The position numbers were made by a program, and so were the translations under genes. The notes under the pieces are model-generated. The model had not been told where the DNA came from. It worked only from the letters and a program-made list of their open reading frames with translations, and did no database searches. DNA of 64,000 bases. Source: Thermasporomyces sp040195635. GTDB lineage: Bacteria > Actinomycetota > Actinomycetes > Propionibacteriales > Actinopolymorphaceae. Positions 8,940 through 17,967 of the stretch are shown here, one piece after another (within the stretch, counting starts at the first letter, position 1; each line of letters opens with the position of its first letter). The stretch spans positions 558,001-622,000 of the forward strand of contig NZ_JBEFTX010000001.1 of assembly GCF_040195635.1 (NCBI RefSeq), given 5' to 3'.

Positions 8940-10241
8940 TCAGCCACCGGCGCCCGACCACTCCGGGCCGTCGGGGAAGCCGTAGCGGGCCAGCGCCTCC
9001 GGACGCATCTCGGCCGAGAACCCCGGCGCGGTCGGCACGACGTAGGCACCGCGGCGGACGACCGCGGGTGTCAGGAAGTGCTCGTGCAGATGGTCGGCGA
9101 ACTCCACCACACGGTCCGCACGGTCACCACCCACCGCCACCGCGTCGAAGGCCGCCAGGTGCTGGACGAGCTCGCAGAGACCGACGCCACCAGCGTGCGG
9201 GCACACCGGTACGCCGAACTTCGCGGCCAGCAGCAGGATCGCGAGGTTCTCGTTGACACCGCCCACCCGGGTCGCGTCGAGCTGGAGAATGTCGACGGCC
9301 CCGGCCTGGAGCAGCTGCTTGACGATCACCCGGTTCTGGACGTGCTCCCCCGTCGCGACCTTGGTCGGCGCGATCCCCTCCCGGATGGACTTGTGGCCGA
9401 GGATGTCATCGGGTGAGGTGGGCTCCTCCACCCACCAGAGATCGAACTCCCGTAGCGCGTCGACCCACGACACCGCCTCGGCGACATCCCAGCACTGGTT
9501 GGCGTCGACGGCGATCCTGATGTCGTCGCCGACCGCACGGCGGGCGATCGCGAGGCGCCGTCGGTCGTCGTCGAGGTCGCGCCCCACCTTGAGCTTGATC
9601 TGGCGGAACCCGTCGGCGACCGCCTGGCGGGCCAGGTGTTCGGCGGTGGCGTCGTCATAGCCGAGCCAGCCCGGCGTCGTCGTGTAGGCCGGGATACCGT
9701 CCGACCGCAGCCGGCGTTCGCGTTCGGCTCGTCCGGGTTCGGCCTTCTTCAACAGGTCGAGCGCTTCGGCCGGGGTGAGGGCGTCGCTGAGGTAGCGCCA
9801 GTCGACGAGGGCGACGAGCTCCTCCGGCGTGAGGTCGGCGAGGAGCTTCCAGACCGGCTTGCCGGCCCGCTTGGCGGCAAGATCCCAGACCGCGTTGACG
9901 ATCGCGCCGATCGCCATGTGCATGATCCCCTTCTCGGGGCCGAGCCAGCGGAACTGCGAGTCGCCCACGAGCTCCCGATACACCACGCCGAGATCGCCGC
10001 AGATCTCCTCGACGTCGCGGCCGATGAGAACCGGCGCGAGCGCCTGGATCGCCGCGCACTGGACCTCGTTGCCGCGCCCGATCGTGAAGACGAAGCCGTG
10101 ACCATGTGGTCCTTCGTCCGTACGGAGGACGACGTAGGCGGCGGAGTAGTCGGGATCGGGGTTCATGGCGTCGGAGCCGTGCCAGCCCGCGGAGGTGGGG
10201 AACCTCACATCATGGACGTCCACGGCAACGAGTTTCGTCAC
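8940..10241 (-). CDS. L-fuconate dehydratase (enolase superfamily)
   Basis: A 433-residue enzyme of the mandelate racemase subgroup that dehydrates L-fuconate to 2-keto-3-deoxy-L-fuconate. The N-terminal signature SDAMNPDPDYSAAYVVL is typical of L-fuconate dehydratases. Barrel residues are all visible: KLK with Lys216/Lys218, metal ligands Asp246 (VDAN), Glu272 (VEEP) and Glu299 (TGEH), and the His349 base in CPHAGG. Spacing agrees with the characterised Xanthomonas enzyme within two residues. GTG at 10241 has a GAAGGGAG ribosome site. It is divergent from an aldo/keto reductase and a lactonase-like gene that would catalyse the two preceding steps. Confidence 0.9.
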   Translation of the reverse strand: MTKLVAVDVHDVRFPTSAGWHGSDAMNPDPDYSAAYVVLRTDEGPHGHGFVFTIGRGNEVQCAAIQALAPVLIGRDVEEICGDLGVVYRELVGDSQFRWLGPEKGIMHMAIGAIVNAVWDLAAKRAGKPVWKLLADLTPEELVALVDWRYLSDALTPAEALDLLKKAEPGRAERERRLRSDGIPAYTTTPGWLGYDDATAEHLARQAVADGFRQIKLKVGRDLDDDRRRLAIARRAVGDDIRIAVDANQCWDVAEAVSWVDALREFDLWWVEEPTSPDDILGHKSIREGIAPTKVATGEHVQNRVIVKQLLQAGAVDILQLDATRVGGVNENLAILLLAAKFGVPVCPHAGGVGLCELVQHLAAFDAVAVGGDRADRVVEFADHLHEHFLTPAVVRRGAYVVPTAPGFSAEMRPEALARYGFPDGPEWSGAGG

Positions 10242-10431
10242 CCGCTGGCTCCCTTCCTCGGCGGCCCTCGGCGGTTCCGCACATGACCGAATCCGTCTGA
10301 TGACTATTAGGATCCGAGCGTCAGCTTGCCATGAGGTCGGGCTGGCTCCTACGCCGAGCCGTACCTGGCTCACCAGTTCACAGGTGCGCGTGGTCACCGT
10401 CCGCGCGCCGGGAAAGCGATGCGAGGTAGGC

Positions 10432-11421
10432 ATGACGAAGCGGGCAACCGAGCGGCGCACCCTGGGCCGGAGCGGGGTCGAGGTCACAGCGCTGGGACTG
10501 GGAACGGCGCCGCTGGGAGGGATGTTCAGCCATGTCGAGGATGCCACCGCGGCCGCGGTCGTGCACGCGGCGCTCGCCGCGGGCCTGACCTATGTCGACA
10601 CGGCTCCGCTGTACGGCCACGGCATCGCGGAGCGGCGGATCGGCGCGGCACTGGCGGCCGCACCCGTGGCCGATGCCGGCCGCACGAGCTTCGTCCTCTC
10701 GACCAAAGTCGGCCGGCTGATTGTGGACAACCCCGACGGTGACTCCGACGGGTTCGTCGACGCTCCTCCGTCGGAGGCGATCTACGACTACTCCCCCGAC
10801 GCCATCAGACGCTCGCTCGACGAGAGCTTCGACCGGCTGGGGCTGGACTCGGTAGACGTCGTCTACATCCACGATCCCGACGACCACGAGGAGCAGGCGC
10901 TGACGGTCGCCTATCCCGTCCTGCACGAGCTGCGGTCGCAGGGAGTCGTCAAGGCGATCGGCGTCGGCATGAACCAGTCCAGGATCCCGACCCGGTTCGT
11001 CCTGGAGACCGAGATCGACGCGGTCCTGCTGGCCGGTCGCTACACGCTGCTCGACCAGACCGGGGCGGCCGACGTGCTGCCCGCCTGCCTCGAACGCGGT
11101 GTCTCGATCGTCATCGGCGGGGTCTACAACTCCGGGCTGCTGGCCGACCCCCGTCCGGGTGCCACGTTCAACTACACGACGGCACCGCCGGATCTGGTGG
11201 CCCGGGCGCAGGAACTCGGCGCGGTCTGCGCACGCCACGACGTACCCCTCAAGGCGGCGGCGATCCAGTACCCGCTCGCGCACCCGGCTGTGGCGTCCAT
11301 CCTCACCGGCGCCCGGACAGTCGCCGAGCTGGAGGAGAACCTCGCGATGATCGAGTACGACGTCCCTGAGGCGTTGTGGGACGACCTCGCCGCCGTCGGC
11401 GCGGTTCGCTACGGCCGGTGA
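10432..11421 (+). CDS. Aldo/keto reductase, probable L-fucose 1-dehydrogenase
   Basis: A 329-residue TIM-barrel oxidoreductase of the aldo/keto reductase superfamily. Catalytic residues are visible: Asp56 and Tyr61 in DTAPLYG, a Lys in LSTKVG, and a His in the VDVVYIHDPDD strand. Close relatives include D-threo-aldose 1-dehydrogenase and L-fucose dehydrogenase, which oxidise L-fucose to the lactone. The genes on each side, a lactonase-type amidohydrolase and L-fuconate dehydratase, support that role. ATG at 10432 has a GAGGTAGG ribosome site. It starts a run of three plus-strand genes. Confidence 0.82.
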   Translation: MTKRATERRTLGRSGVEVTALGLGTAPLGGMFSHVEDATAAAVVHAALAAGLTYVDTAPLYGHGIAERRIGAALAAAPVADAGRTSFVLSTKVGRLIVDNPDGDSDGFVDAPPSEAIYDYSPDAIRRSLDESFDRLGLDSVDVVYIHDPDDHEEQALTVAYPVLHELRSQGVVKAIGVGMNQSRIPTRFVLETEIDAVLLAGRYTLLDQTGAADVLPACLERGVSIVIGGVYNSGLLADPRPGATFNYTTAPPDLVARAQELGAVCARHDVPLKAAAIQYPLAHPAVASILTGARTVAELEENLAMIEYDVPEALWDDLAAVGAVRYGR

Positions 11422-11426
11422 CGGCA

Positions 11427-12284
11427 ATGGCGGCTGAGACACTCCGCGTCGATGCGCACCACCACGTCTGGGACCTCGCCGTCCGCGACGAACCCTGGAT
11501 CGTCGGCGAGGCCATGGCACCGATCCGGCGCAGCTTCGGCCTCGACGACCTCGCACCGCATGCGCAGGCCAACGGCATCACGCGGACCGTCCTCGTGCAG
11601 ACGCTCTCCGACACCGCGGAGACGCGGGACTTCCTCGCACTCGCCCAGACCAGTGAGCTGGTCGGTGCCGTCACAGGGTGGGTCGATCTCACCGCGGCCT
11701 CGGTCGCGGACGATCTGGCTGCGCTGCGGGACGCCCCTGGCGGTGGTTACCTGCGGGCGATCCGGCACGGCGTCCAGTCCGAGGAGGACCCGGCATGGCT
11801 GTGCCGACCGGACGTCCGCCGCGGCCTCGCCGCCGTCGGTGCCGCGGGACTGCGGTACGAACTGCTGACCATTCCAGTCCAGCTCCCGGCTGCCGTCGCG
11901 ACGGTCGCCGAGCTGCCCGAGGTGGCGTTCGTTCTCGACCACTGCTCGAAGCCCGGGATCGCCGCCGGGCAGCGGGAGCCATGGACCACGCAGATCCGCC
12001 AGCTCGCGGCCCATCCCCACGTCACCTGCAAACTGTCGGGCCTCGTCACCGAAGCCGACTGGGCGCGCTGGGACGTCGCGACGCTGAAGCCGTACGTCGA
12101 GGAGGTGCTGGACGCGTTCGGCCCTGAGCGGGTGATGTTCGGATCCGACTGGCCGGTGTGCCTGCTCGCCACGTCGTACTCCGACTGGGTGGCCGCCGCG
12201 GAGGAGCTCACTGCCGACCTCACCGCCGACGAGCGCGTGGCCGTCTTCGGCGGCACCGCGCGACGGTTCTATGCGCTCACCTGA
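11427..12284 (+). CDS. Amidohydrolase-2 family protein, probable L-fuconolactonase
   Basis: A 285-residue metal-dependent hydrolase of the amidohydrolase-2 group (COG3618). It opens with the metal-binding DAHHHVWDL motif and ends with the conserved GSDWPVC aspartate. Family members hydrolyse sugar lactones such as L-fucono-1,5-lactone, which fits between the dehydrogenase and the dehydratase here. An alternative GTG start at 11418 would overlap the reductase stop codon as GTGA; either start gives tight coupling. The substrate is inferred from context. Confidence 0.82.
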   Translation: MAAETLRVDAHHHVWDLAVRDEPWIVGEAMAPIRRSFGLDDLAPHAQANGITRTVLVQTLSDTAETRDFLALAQTSELVGAVTGWVDLTAASVADDLAALRDAPGGGYLRAIRHGVQSEEDPAWLCRPDVRRGLAAVGAAGLRYELLTIPVQLPAAVATVAELPEVAFVLDHCSKPGIAAGQREPWTTQIRQLAAHPHVTCKLSGLVTEADWARWDVATLKPYVEEVLDAFGPERVMFGSDWPVCLLATSYSDWVAAAEELTADLTADERVAVFGGTARRFYALT

Positions 12285-12329
12285 GGACGACCGCACCGCC
12301 GAAACACTTGTGGTGTTGACTTGCCGCCC

Positions 12330-13811
12330 ATGAGCGAGAGCACCGGGACCTACCGCATCGGCATCGCCGGGATGTCCACCGAGTCGAGCACGTTCGCGCC
12401 CCACCGCACGACACTGGCCGACTTCCGCGTCGGCCGTGGCGACGAACTGGCCGACCGCTATCCGTTCCTGACCGACTGGCGGCTCCCGGACGGACCGGAG
12501 GTCGAGTTCGTCCCGCTGCTCCAGGCGTCCGCGCTGCCGGGCGGTCAGGTGCTCCCCGAGGCGTACGACTCGCTCGAGGCCGAGCTGCTCGACCGGCTCC
12601 GAGCCGCACTCGACGCGGGCCCGATGCACGGGTTCTACTTCGACATCCACGGGGCGATGGCGGTGGAGGGACGCCGCGACTCCGAGGCCGGGCTGGCGGC
12701 GAAGATCCGTGACCTCGTGGGCCCTGCGTGCCTGATGTCGGCGTCGATGGACCTCCACGGACAGGTGTCCCGCGAGCTTGCCGGCACCGTCGAACTGCTC
12801 ACGGCGTACCGCACGGCGCCCCACATCGACTACGTCGAGACCCGCGAGCGCGCGGTCCGCACCCTCGTGCACTGTCTGGTCCAGGACGTCCGACCGGTAC
12901 GCGCCTGGGTCCGGATCCCGGTCCTACTCCCGGGTGAGAAGACGAGTACCCGGGTCGAACCCGCACAGTCGATCTACGCCTCGCTCGCCGACGCCGAACG
13001 CCGGGACGGCGTGCTCGACGCCTCCCTCTGGGTCGGGTACGCATGGGCCGACGAGCCACGCTCTGCCGCCACCGTCCTCGTGTCGGGCACTGACCGCAGC
13101 GCTGTCACCGGCGAGGCCACCCGGCTCGCACAGGCCTGGTGGGACGCCCGGGACGGCTTCGAGTTCTGTGCACCCGCGGGGCCTGCGGACTGGTGCATCG
13201 CCCAGGCGTTCGGCTCCGACCGGCGGCCGTTCTTCGTGAGCGACTCCGGTGACAACCCCACCGCAGGAGGGTCGAACGACGTCGCGTGGTTCCTCGGCCA
13301 GCTGCTCGCCACGCCTGCCCTGGTTTCCGGCGAGCGGTCGGCGATCTGGGCGAGCTGTGTCGCCCCCGCGGCGGTGCGTACCTGCGTGGATGCCGGCGTC
13401 GGTGCCGAGGTGGACGTCCGGGTTGGCGGCGAGTTCGGTGGCGGTGAGTCGGTGCCGCTCGCCGGCCGCGTCGCGCATGTGCAGCGGGACGACCGGACCG
13501 GAGGCGACATCGCGGTCGTGCGGACCGGCGGCATCTCGGCCATCCTCACGAGCCGCCGCAAGCCGTTCCACCATGTCGCCGACTTCACCGGCCTCGGCCT
13601 CGACCCGGCCACCCACGACCTGACCGCGGTCAAGATCGGCTATCTCCAGCCGGACCTGTACCGGGCGGCCCGGGGGTGGGTGCTGGCGCTGACGCCGGGC
13701 GGTGTCAACCAGGACCTGAACGGGCTGGACTACCAGCACGTCCTACGCCCCGTGCATCCCTTGGACGCCGACCTCGCGGAGCCCGACCTCACGCCGGTCG
13801 TGTTCGACTGA
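12330..13811 (+). CDS. M81 family metallopeptidase (MlrC-like)
   Basis: A 493-residue protein of the MlrC/DUF1485 group. The N-terminal domain begins IGIAGMSTESSTF with a metal-ligand pattern, contains the DIHGAM motif (Asp and His), and the C-terminal domain carries DSGDNPTAGGSNDV, a hallmark of the family. Named for microcystin breakdown, most members have unknown substrates and often sit with sugar or amino-acid catabolic genes. It follows the lactonase-like gene by 45 bases, so it may be co-transcribed. What it does in fucose-type catabolism is not known. ATG at 12330 is preferred over a TTG nine bases earlier. Confidence 0.85.
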   Translation: MSESTGTYRIGIAGMSTESSTFAPHRTTLADFRVGRGDELADRYPFLTDWRLPDGPEVEFVPLLQASALPGGQVLPEAYDSLEAELLDRLRAALDAGPMHGFYFDIHGAMAVEGRRDSEAGLAAKIRDLVGPACLMSASMDLHGQVSRELAGTVELLTAYRTAPHIDYVETRERAVRTLVHCLVQDVRPVRAWVRIPVLLPGEKTSTRVEPAQSIYASLADAERRDGVLDASLWVGYAWADEPRSAATVLVSGTDRSAVTGEATRLAQAWWDARDGFEFCAPAGPADWCIAQAFGSDRRPFFVSDSGDNPTAGGSNDVAWFLGQLLATPALVSGERSAIWASCVAPAAVRTCVDAGVGAEVDVRVGGEFGGGESVPLAGRVAHVQRDDRTGGDIAVVRTGGISAILTSRRKPFHHVADFTGLGLDPATHDLTAVKIGYLQPDLYRAARGWVLALTPGGVNQDLNGLDYQHVLRPVHPLDADLAEPDLTPVVFD

Positions 13812-14012
13812 TGATCCCGGACCCGCGCGGCGGGGCGGACCGGCGCCGGCCAGCCGATCGGATGCTGCACAAGATCACCCTCGTCACCTAAGGTAGATCA
13901 TCTCTTTCGGCACTGTGACCAGATGGACGCGCTCGCGCAGCGCGCCGGGACCGGCGGATCCGAGATCCGAGTGGCGGACGGGCAGCGCAGCCTTGTCCCC
14001 AGGGGGAGTGGC

Positions 14013-14717
14013 ATGGTCGGACTACGACTGGAACGCCTCACGGTCGTAGGTGTGTGCACGAAGCTGAACCTTCAGGTACGCGCCGGCAGTGTGCGGGCGG
14101 CGGTCGTACGAGACCAACCCTCGGTGGACGTCCTCGCCGACGTGATCGTGGGACTCCACAAGCCGTCCAACGGGCGGGTGTTCGTCGACGACACCGTGGT
14201 CAGCCAGCAGCACACCGACCACCGCCGGCATCGCAAACACCGGCTCAACCACCAGCAGAGCAGGCAGTGCGGGATCAGGCTGGTGCCGGCCGACGGCTGG
14301 CTCGAGCCGCAGCGCACGGTCTTCGACCACATCCTGCAGGCGCAGTGCCCGACGGCGCCCGCGACTGAGGACGCCACGAAGACCGTCCAGGAAACCGTCT
14401 CCGCGTTCGGTCTCGAACCCATCGCCGAACGCCGACCGGAGCACCTCACCCCGACCGAACGCCAACTCCTCGGGCTGGCCAGGGCCATGTGCTGGAAGCC
14501 CTCCGCCGTCGTACTCGAGGACGCACCCGGACAGCCCACCTGGGACGCTGTCTTCGGGGACCAGCGTCGCCGGGTGCGGCGAACCGAGCACGTGGGCGTG
14601 CCTGATCGACCTGTCCCCCACCCCTTCGTGGCCATGCTGATCATCACGACCGACGCCGCGCGGGTGCGGCAACTCGACGACGACCCCGTGGGCGTGGAGC
14701 CCGGTGGTGTCCGATGA
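14013..14717 (+). CDS. Catalytically dead ABC-type ATPase subunit
   Basis: A 234-residue protein whose overall pattern is an ABC nucleotide-binding domain, but every catalytic motif is gone. At the Walker A position (residues about 33-40) it reads RDQPSVDV with no glycine-lysine loop. The Q-loop glutamine is absent. The signature is LTPTERQLLGLARAM (from 145) instead of LSGGQ. Walker B reads VVLEDAP (166-172) and the H-loop is TTD (212-214). It lies directly before a binding-protein gene and a double permease gene, overlapping the former by ATGA. ATG at 14013 has AGGGGGAG seven bases upstream. It may be a structural or regulatory subunit, with a separate active ATPase elsewhere. Confidence 0.75.
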   Translation: MVGLRLERLTVVGVCTKLNLQVRAGSVRAAVVRDQPSVDVLADVIVGLHKPSNGRVFVDDTVVSQQHTDHRRHRKHRLNHQQSRQCGIRLVPADGWLEPQRTVFDHILQAQCPTAPATEDATKTVQETVSAFGLEPIAERRPEHLTPTERQLLGLARAMCWKPSAVVLEDAPGQPTWDAVFGDQRRRVRRTEHVGVPDRPVPHPFVAMLIITTDAARVRQLDDDPVGVEPGGVR

Positions 14718-16195
14718 ACCCGCGTACGCATGCCGGCGACCGGGACGATGCCAGGTCGGCAGGGCCCCCGGCTCGCCTCAGCCGGCGAGGCCTGTTGCGC
14801 ACGGCCGGCCTCCTGCCGCTCGCCGGCGGTGGCGCCGGCTGTTCGGCGGGCTATGACCTCGTACGACCGGACTCGGCGGTCCGCGTCGCGGTCGCATGGA
14901 GCGCCGCCGAGCTCGTGGCGTTCCGGCGGCTGATCGACCACCTGGACGACCTGCCCGGAATGCGGCCCAAGACGTACGCCGTCGAACCGGTACCCCTCGG
15001 CGACGACATCTCGACCGCACTGGCCGCGCGGGGAGCCGGCCGGGTCGACGTGGTCATGCTGCCCATGCCGGGCCTTGTGTGGGAGAACCGTGACGTCCTC
15101 GAGCCGCTGCCGAGGGACCTCCTGTCCTACGGCACCGTCGGCGAGAACTACGACCTCGTGTGGCGGGACCTGCTGTTCGATCCCGAGGAGGGCAGCGACC
15201 CGGCGGCGTACGGTCTGCCCTTCAAGCTCGCCCACGAGTCGCTGGTGTGGTACCGCACGTGCGTGTTCGCGAAGTACGGCCTCGAGCCGCCGCGCACCTG
15301 GGAGGAATGGACCGACGTCAACGCCGAGCTCGTACGCCGAGGCGTCGCTCCCCTCGCCGTCGCCGCAGCCGACGGGTGGATGCTGACGCTGTTCTTCGAG
15401 AACGTCCTGCTGGGGCACTCGCCCTGTGCGTACCGAGGACTCAGGGGCGGGTCACCACGACCGTGGGACCACCCCAAGGTGCGCGACACTCTCGTGTTGC
15501 TGGGTCAGATGTGGGGCGCGCCCGGAGCTCTGTCCGGCGGTGTGAAGAAGTCCCTGGTGCAGCAGTTCCCGGACGCCGTGCTCGAGGTGTTCCGGTACCA
15601 CCGGGCGGCGATGGTGCTCGTCCCCGACTTCGCCGAGCCGTTCGTCCGTGACTTCGGTCGCCCGGAGGGCGACGGATGTACCGACCACTGGGGAATCTTC
15701 GCCTTCCCTCGGGTGGACGCGCAGGATGCACCGCTGATCGCGGGCGGCGACGCGGCAGTGCTGACCCGGGCGGCGGTGGACGACGCGGCCGACCTGATCA
15801 GACGCCTGGCTCACCCGTCCGCGCCGGTGAACTGGATCGCGGGCCACGGCGGTTTCATCCCGGCCAACCGCAACACACCGCAGGGCAGCTACACGCCCAA
15901 GGTCGGGTCGTTCGCGCGGCAGCTGCACGAACGGCCCTACCAGTTCGACCTCTCGGACCAGATCGGCGCCATCGGTGGCCGCGAAGGACTGTGGAGAGTC
16001 CTGCAGGACTTGCTCGCCGAGGTAGGCAACGGCCACGCCGACCTGGCGCCAGCGGCCGCCGACCGGGCGATCGAACGGCTGATCGCCCTCGAGGACGAAG
16101 CCGGAGGACCCGACGTCGACCAGACGTCGCTGCACCTCAGGCGCCGCGCAGCGGCTGCGGCCATCGACGAGTGCGTGGACCTCCAGGGGTTCTGA
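14714..16195 (+). CDS. Extracellular solute-binding lipoprotein (sugar ABC type)
   Basis: A 493-residue binding protein with a Tat-like signal (SRRGLL) and a lipobox ending in GGAGC. The body resembles family 1 carbohydrate-binding proteins: a segment with FKLAHESLVWYRTCVFAKYGLEPPRTWEEW is the usual hinge region, and a later NWIAGHGGFIPANRN stretch matches the family C-terminus. It overlaps the dead ATPase gene upstream (ATGA) and the permease gene downstream (TGATG), so all are translated together. The ligand is not evident; sugars or sugar-like organic acids are the family norm. Confidence 0.82.
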   Translation: MNPRTHAGDRDDARSAGPPARLSRRGLLRTAGLLPLAGGGAGCSAGYDLVRPDSAVRVAVAWSAAELVAFRRLIDHLDDLPGMRPKTYAVEPVPLGDDISTALAARGAGRVDVVMLPMPGLVWENRDVLEPLPRDLLSYGTVGENYDLVWRDLLFDPEEGSDPAAYGLPFKLAHESLVWYRTCVFAKYGLEPPRTWEEWTDVNAELVRRGVAPLAVAAADGWMLTLFFENVLLGHSPCAYRGLRGGSPRPWDHPKVRDTLVLLGQMWGAPGALSGGVKKSLVQQFPDAVLEVFRYHRAAMVLVPDFAEPFVRDFGRPEGDGCTDHWGIFAFPRVDAQDAPLIAGGDAAVLTRAAVDDAADLIRRLAHPSAPVNWIAGHGGFIPANRNTPQGSYTPKVGSFARQLHERPYQFDLSDQIGAIGGREGLWRVLQDLLAEVGNGHADLAPAAADRAIERLIALEDEAGGPDVDQTSLHLRRRAAAAAIDECVDLQGF

Positions 16196-17967
16196 TGGCG
16201 ATCGTGTCGCATCGCGACCTCCGGCTGGAGGTCACCAGCCGCCCCATGAGCGGGCCGCTGGTGCCCGGCCGGCCGCCGGTGAAGGTCCTCGACTACGTCC
16301 TCGCCATCCCCGCGGCCATGGTCCTCGTCCTGCTCATCGTGCCCATGCTCGTGACCGTCGTCCAGGCGTTCGACGCCGACCGGTTCGGGTTCGGAAACTT
16401 CGCCGCCGTCCTCGGTGACACCGACGCGCTCCGCGCCCTGTGGCACACGGCCCTCTGGATCGTCACCGCCCTGGCGTTGGTGGTGGTGAGCTTCGGCATC
16501 GCCATGCTCAGCAGGGCGGTCGACCGCTGGTGGCTGGCGTTCATGGGCGTCATCGTCCTGCCGTTCGGCGCCTCGGCCGTCGCCTCCGGCGCTGCCTTCC
16601 GGCTGATGTTCGATCCCGTCCCCGAGCGCGGGCTGGCAAGCGCGCTGGTGTTCGAGCTCTTCGACCGGACACCGGTCTGGCTCGGCCCGGGTCTGATCTG
16701 GTTCGTACTCGTCTCGTCGTTCTGTTGGACGTGGCTGGGCTTCGCGGTGTCACTGTTCCGGGCGGGGCTCCGGGCAAGTCCCGAAGGGGTCATCCGCCGG
16801 GCGCGTGTCGAGGGGGCGGGCCGCCTCCGGCAGCTGAGCATCCGGGTGCAGATGCTCTGGCCAGTCGGGGCCACGATCACGCTGACGTTGGTGGCGGCGG
16901 CGGTCCGGCTGTTCGACCTCGTACTCGTCGCCACGCCCGGACCCATGCAGGACGACGTCGACACGGTGGCCGTCCACTGGTGGCGCCTCACGGCGAAGCC
17001 GTTGGAGGACCAGGGGCAACCCGCCGCTCTCGCGGTGATCCTGTTCGCCATGCTCGGCGTCGTGGCGCTCGTGCTCAGCCACGCCATGGGCCGGCCACGC
17101 AACGTCTCGACAAGCCCGCCGCACTGGTGGCGCGAACGCGGTCGCGAGTCCGACGTACGCACCCGCGGCTGGAGCATCGTGGTCGGCAGCGGCATCTGCG
17201 TCCTCTGGGCGCTTCCGGTCATCTCCCTGGTCGCCACGGCCCTTCGAGACCCGATTGACGCCGGGTCGACGGGCTGGTGGCGACGGGGCACGGAGGGCCT
17301 GTCGCTGCGGTCGCTCGAGATCTCCGCGCCCGGGCTCGTCGACTCGCTGTCGACCACGCTGACGGTCGCCCTCGGCGCCACCGTCCTGGTGGTCGGCACG
17401 GGACTCTTCGCCGCCCGTGCCTTGGCTTTGAGCACCCGGCCCCGGCTGGCCCGGGTCGTCGTCGCCGCGCTCACTCTGCTCGCCGTCGCGCCGGTGCAGA
17501 TGTACGCCGTACCGCTTCGCGAGGCCTTCACGGCGTTGCGCCTCGCCGGCTCCGACTTCTCGTTGATCTTCGTCCACGCCGCAGCCGCCCTGCCGCTGGC
17601 GATCCTCATCCTTCGTGCCGCGCTGATCGCCGCGCCGGACAGCCCGGAGGTGGACGCCCTGCGCGGTCAGACACGAGCGGTCACCGCCGCAACCCGGCTC
17701 TGGGCCAACGCCGGACGCGCTGTGGTCGCCGTGGCGGTGATCGAGTTCGTCCAGGTCTGGAACGACTTCATCATCGCCCTGCTGGTGAGCGGACCGGGCT
17801 CCAGCCCGCTCACGCTCGTGCTCTGGGGTGAGGCGCGGCAGTTCGGCACCTCTGCCGGGACGGTCGCCGCCAGCGCTGCGGTGTCGGCCGTGGTCCCGGT
17901 GGTCGTCCTGCTCGCCACCTGGCGCCGGTGGGTGGTGCCGGGCCTCACCGGAGGTGTCCTTCGATGA
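16195..17967 (+). CDS. Fused double ABC permease (MalF-like plus MalG-like)
   Basis: A 590-residue membrane protein holding two binding-protein-dependent permease domains in one chain. The first half has about six helices and an EAA-type loop at ARVEGAGRLRQLSI; the second half has another six and an EAA loop near DALRGQTRAVTAA before FVQVWNDFIIALLVSGPG, the MalG-type ending. In most sugar importers these are two separate genes. The second EAA loop is weak for coupling to an ATPase (no clear EAA-G). The ATG overlaps the upstream stop (TGATG) and its own stop overlaps the next start (ATGA). Confidence 0.82.
   Translation: MAIVSHRDLRLEVTSRPMSGPLVPGRPPVKVLDYVLAIPAAMVLVLLIVPMLVTVVQAFDADRFGFGNFAAVLGDTDALRALWHTALWIVTALALVVVSFGIAMLSRAVDRWWLAFMGVIVLPFGASAVASGAAFRLMFDPVPERGLASALVFELFDRTPVWLGPGLIWFVLVSSFCWTWLGFAVSLFRAGLRASPEGVIRRARVEGAGRLRQLSIRVQMLWPVGATITLTLVAAAVRLFDLVLVATPGPMQDDVDTVAVHWWRLTAKPLEDQGQPAALAVILFAMLGVVALVLSHAMGRPRNVSTSPPHWWRERGRESDVRTRGWSIVVGSGICVLWALPVISLVATALRDPIDAGSTGWWRRGTEGLSLRSLEISAPGLVDSLSTTLTVALGATVLVVGTGLFAARALALSTRPRLARVVVAALTLLAVAPVQMYAVPLREAFTALRLAGSDFSLIFVHAAAALPLAILILRAALIAAPDSPEVDALRGQTRAVTAATRLWANAGRAVVAVAVIEFVQVWNDFIIALLVSGPGSSPLTLVLWGEARQFGTSAGTVAASAAVSAVVPVVVLLATWRRWVVPGLTGGVLR

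Noticed and set aside
10242..10431. Operator for the divergent fucose-type genes
   Set aside because: I looked for palindromes and -35/-10 pairs and found only weak imperfect matches, so no site is claimed.
11409..12872. Long minus-strand open frame across the amidohydrolase and M81 genes
   Set aside because: High GC makes long antisense frames; it has no recognisable motif and spans two well-supported genes.
13812..14012. Small gene between the M81 gene and the dead ATPase gene
   Set aside because: Open frames exist but lack ribosome sites and recognisable sequence; an N-terminal extension of the ATPase gene to 13923 is less likely than the start at 14013.
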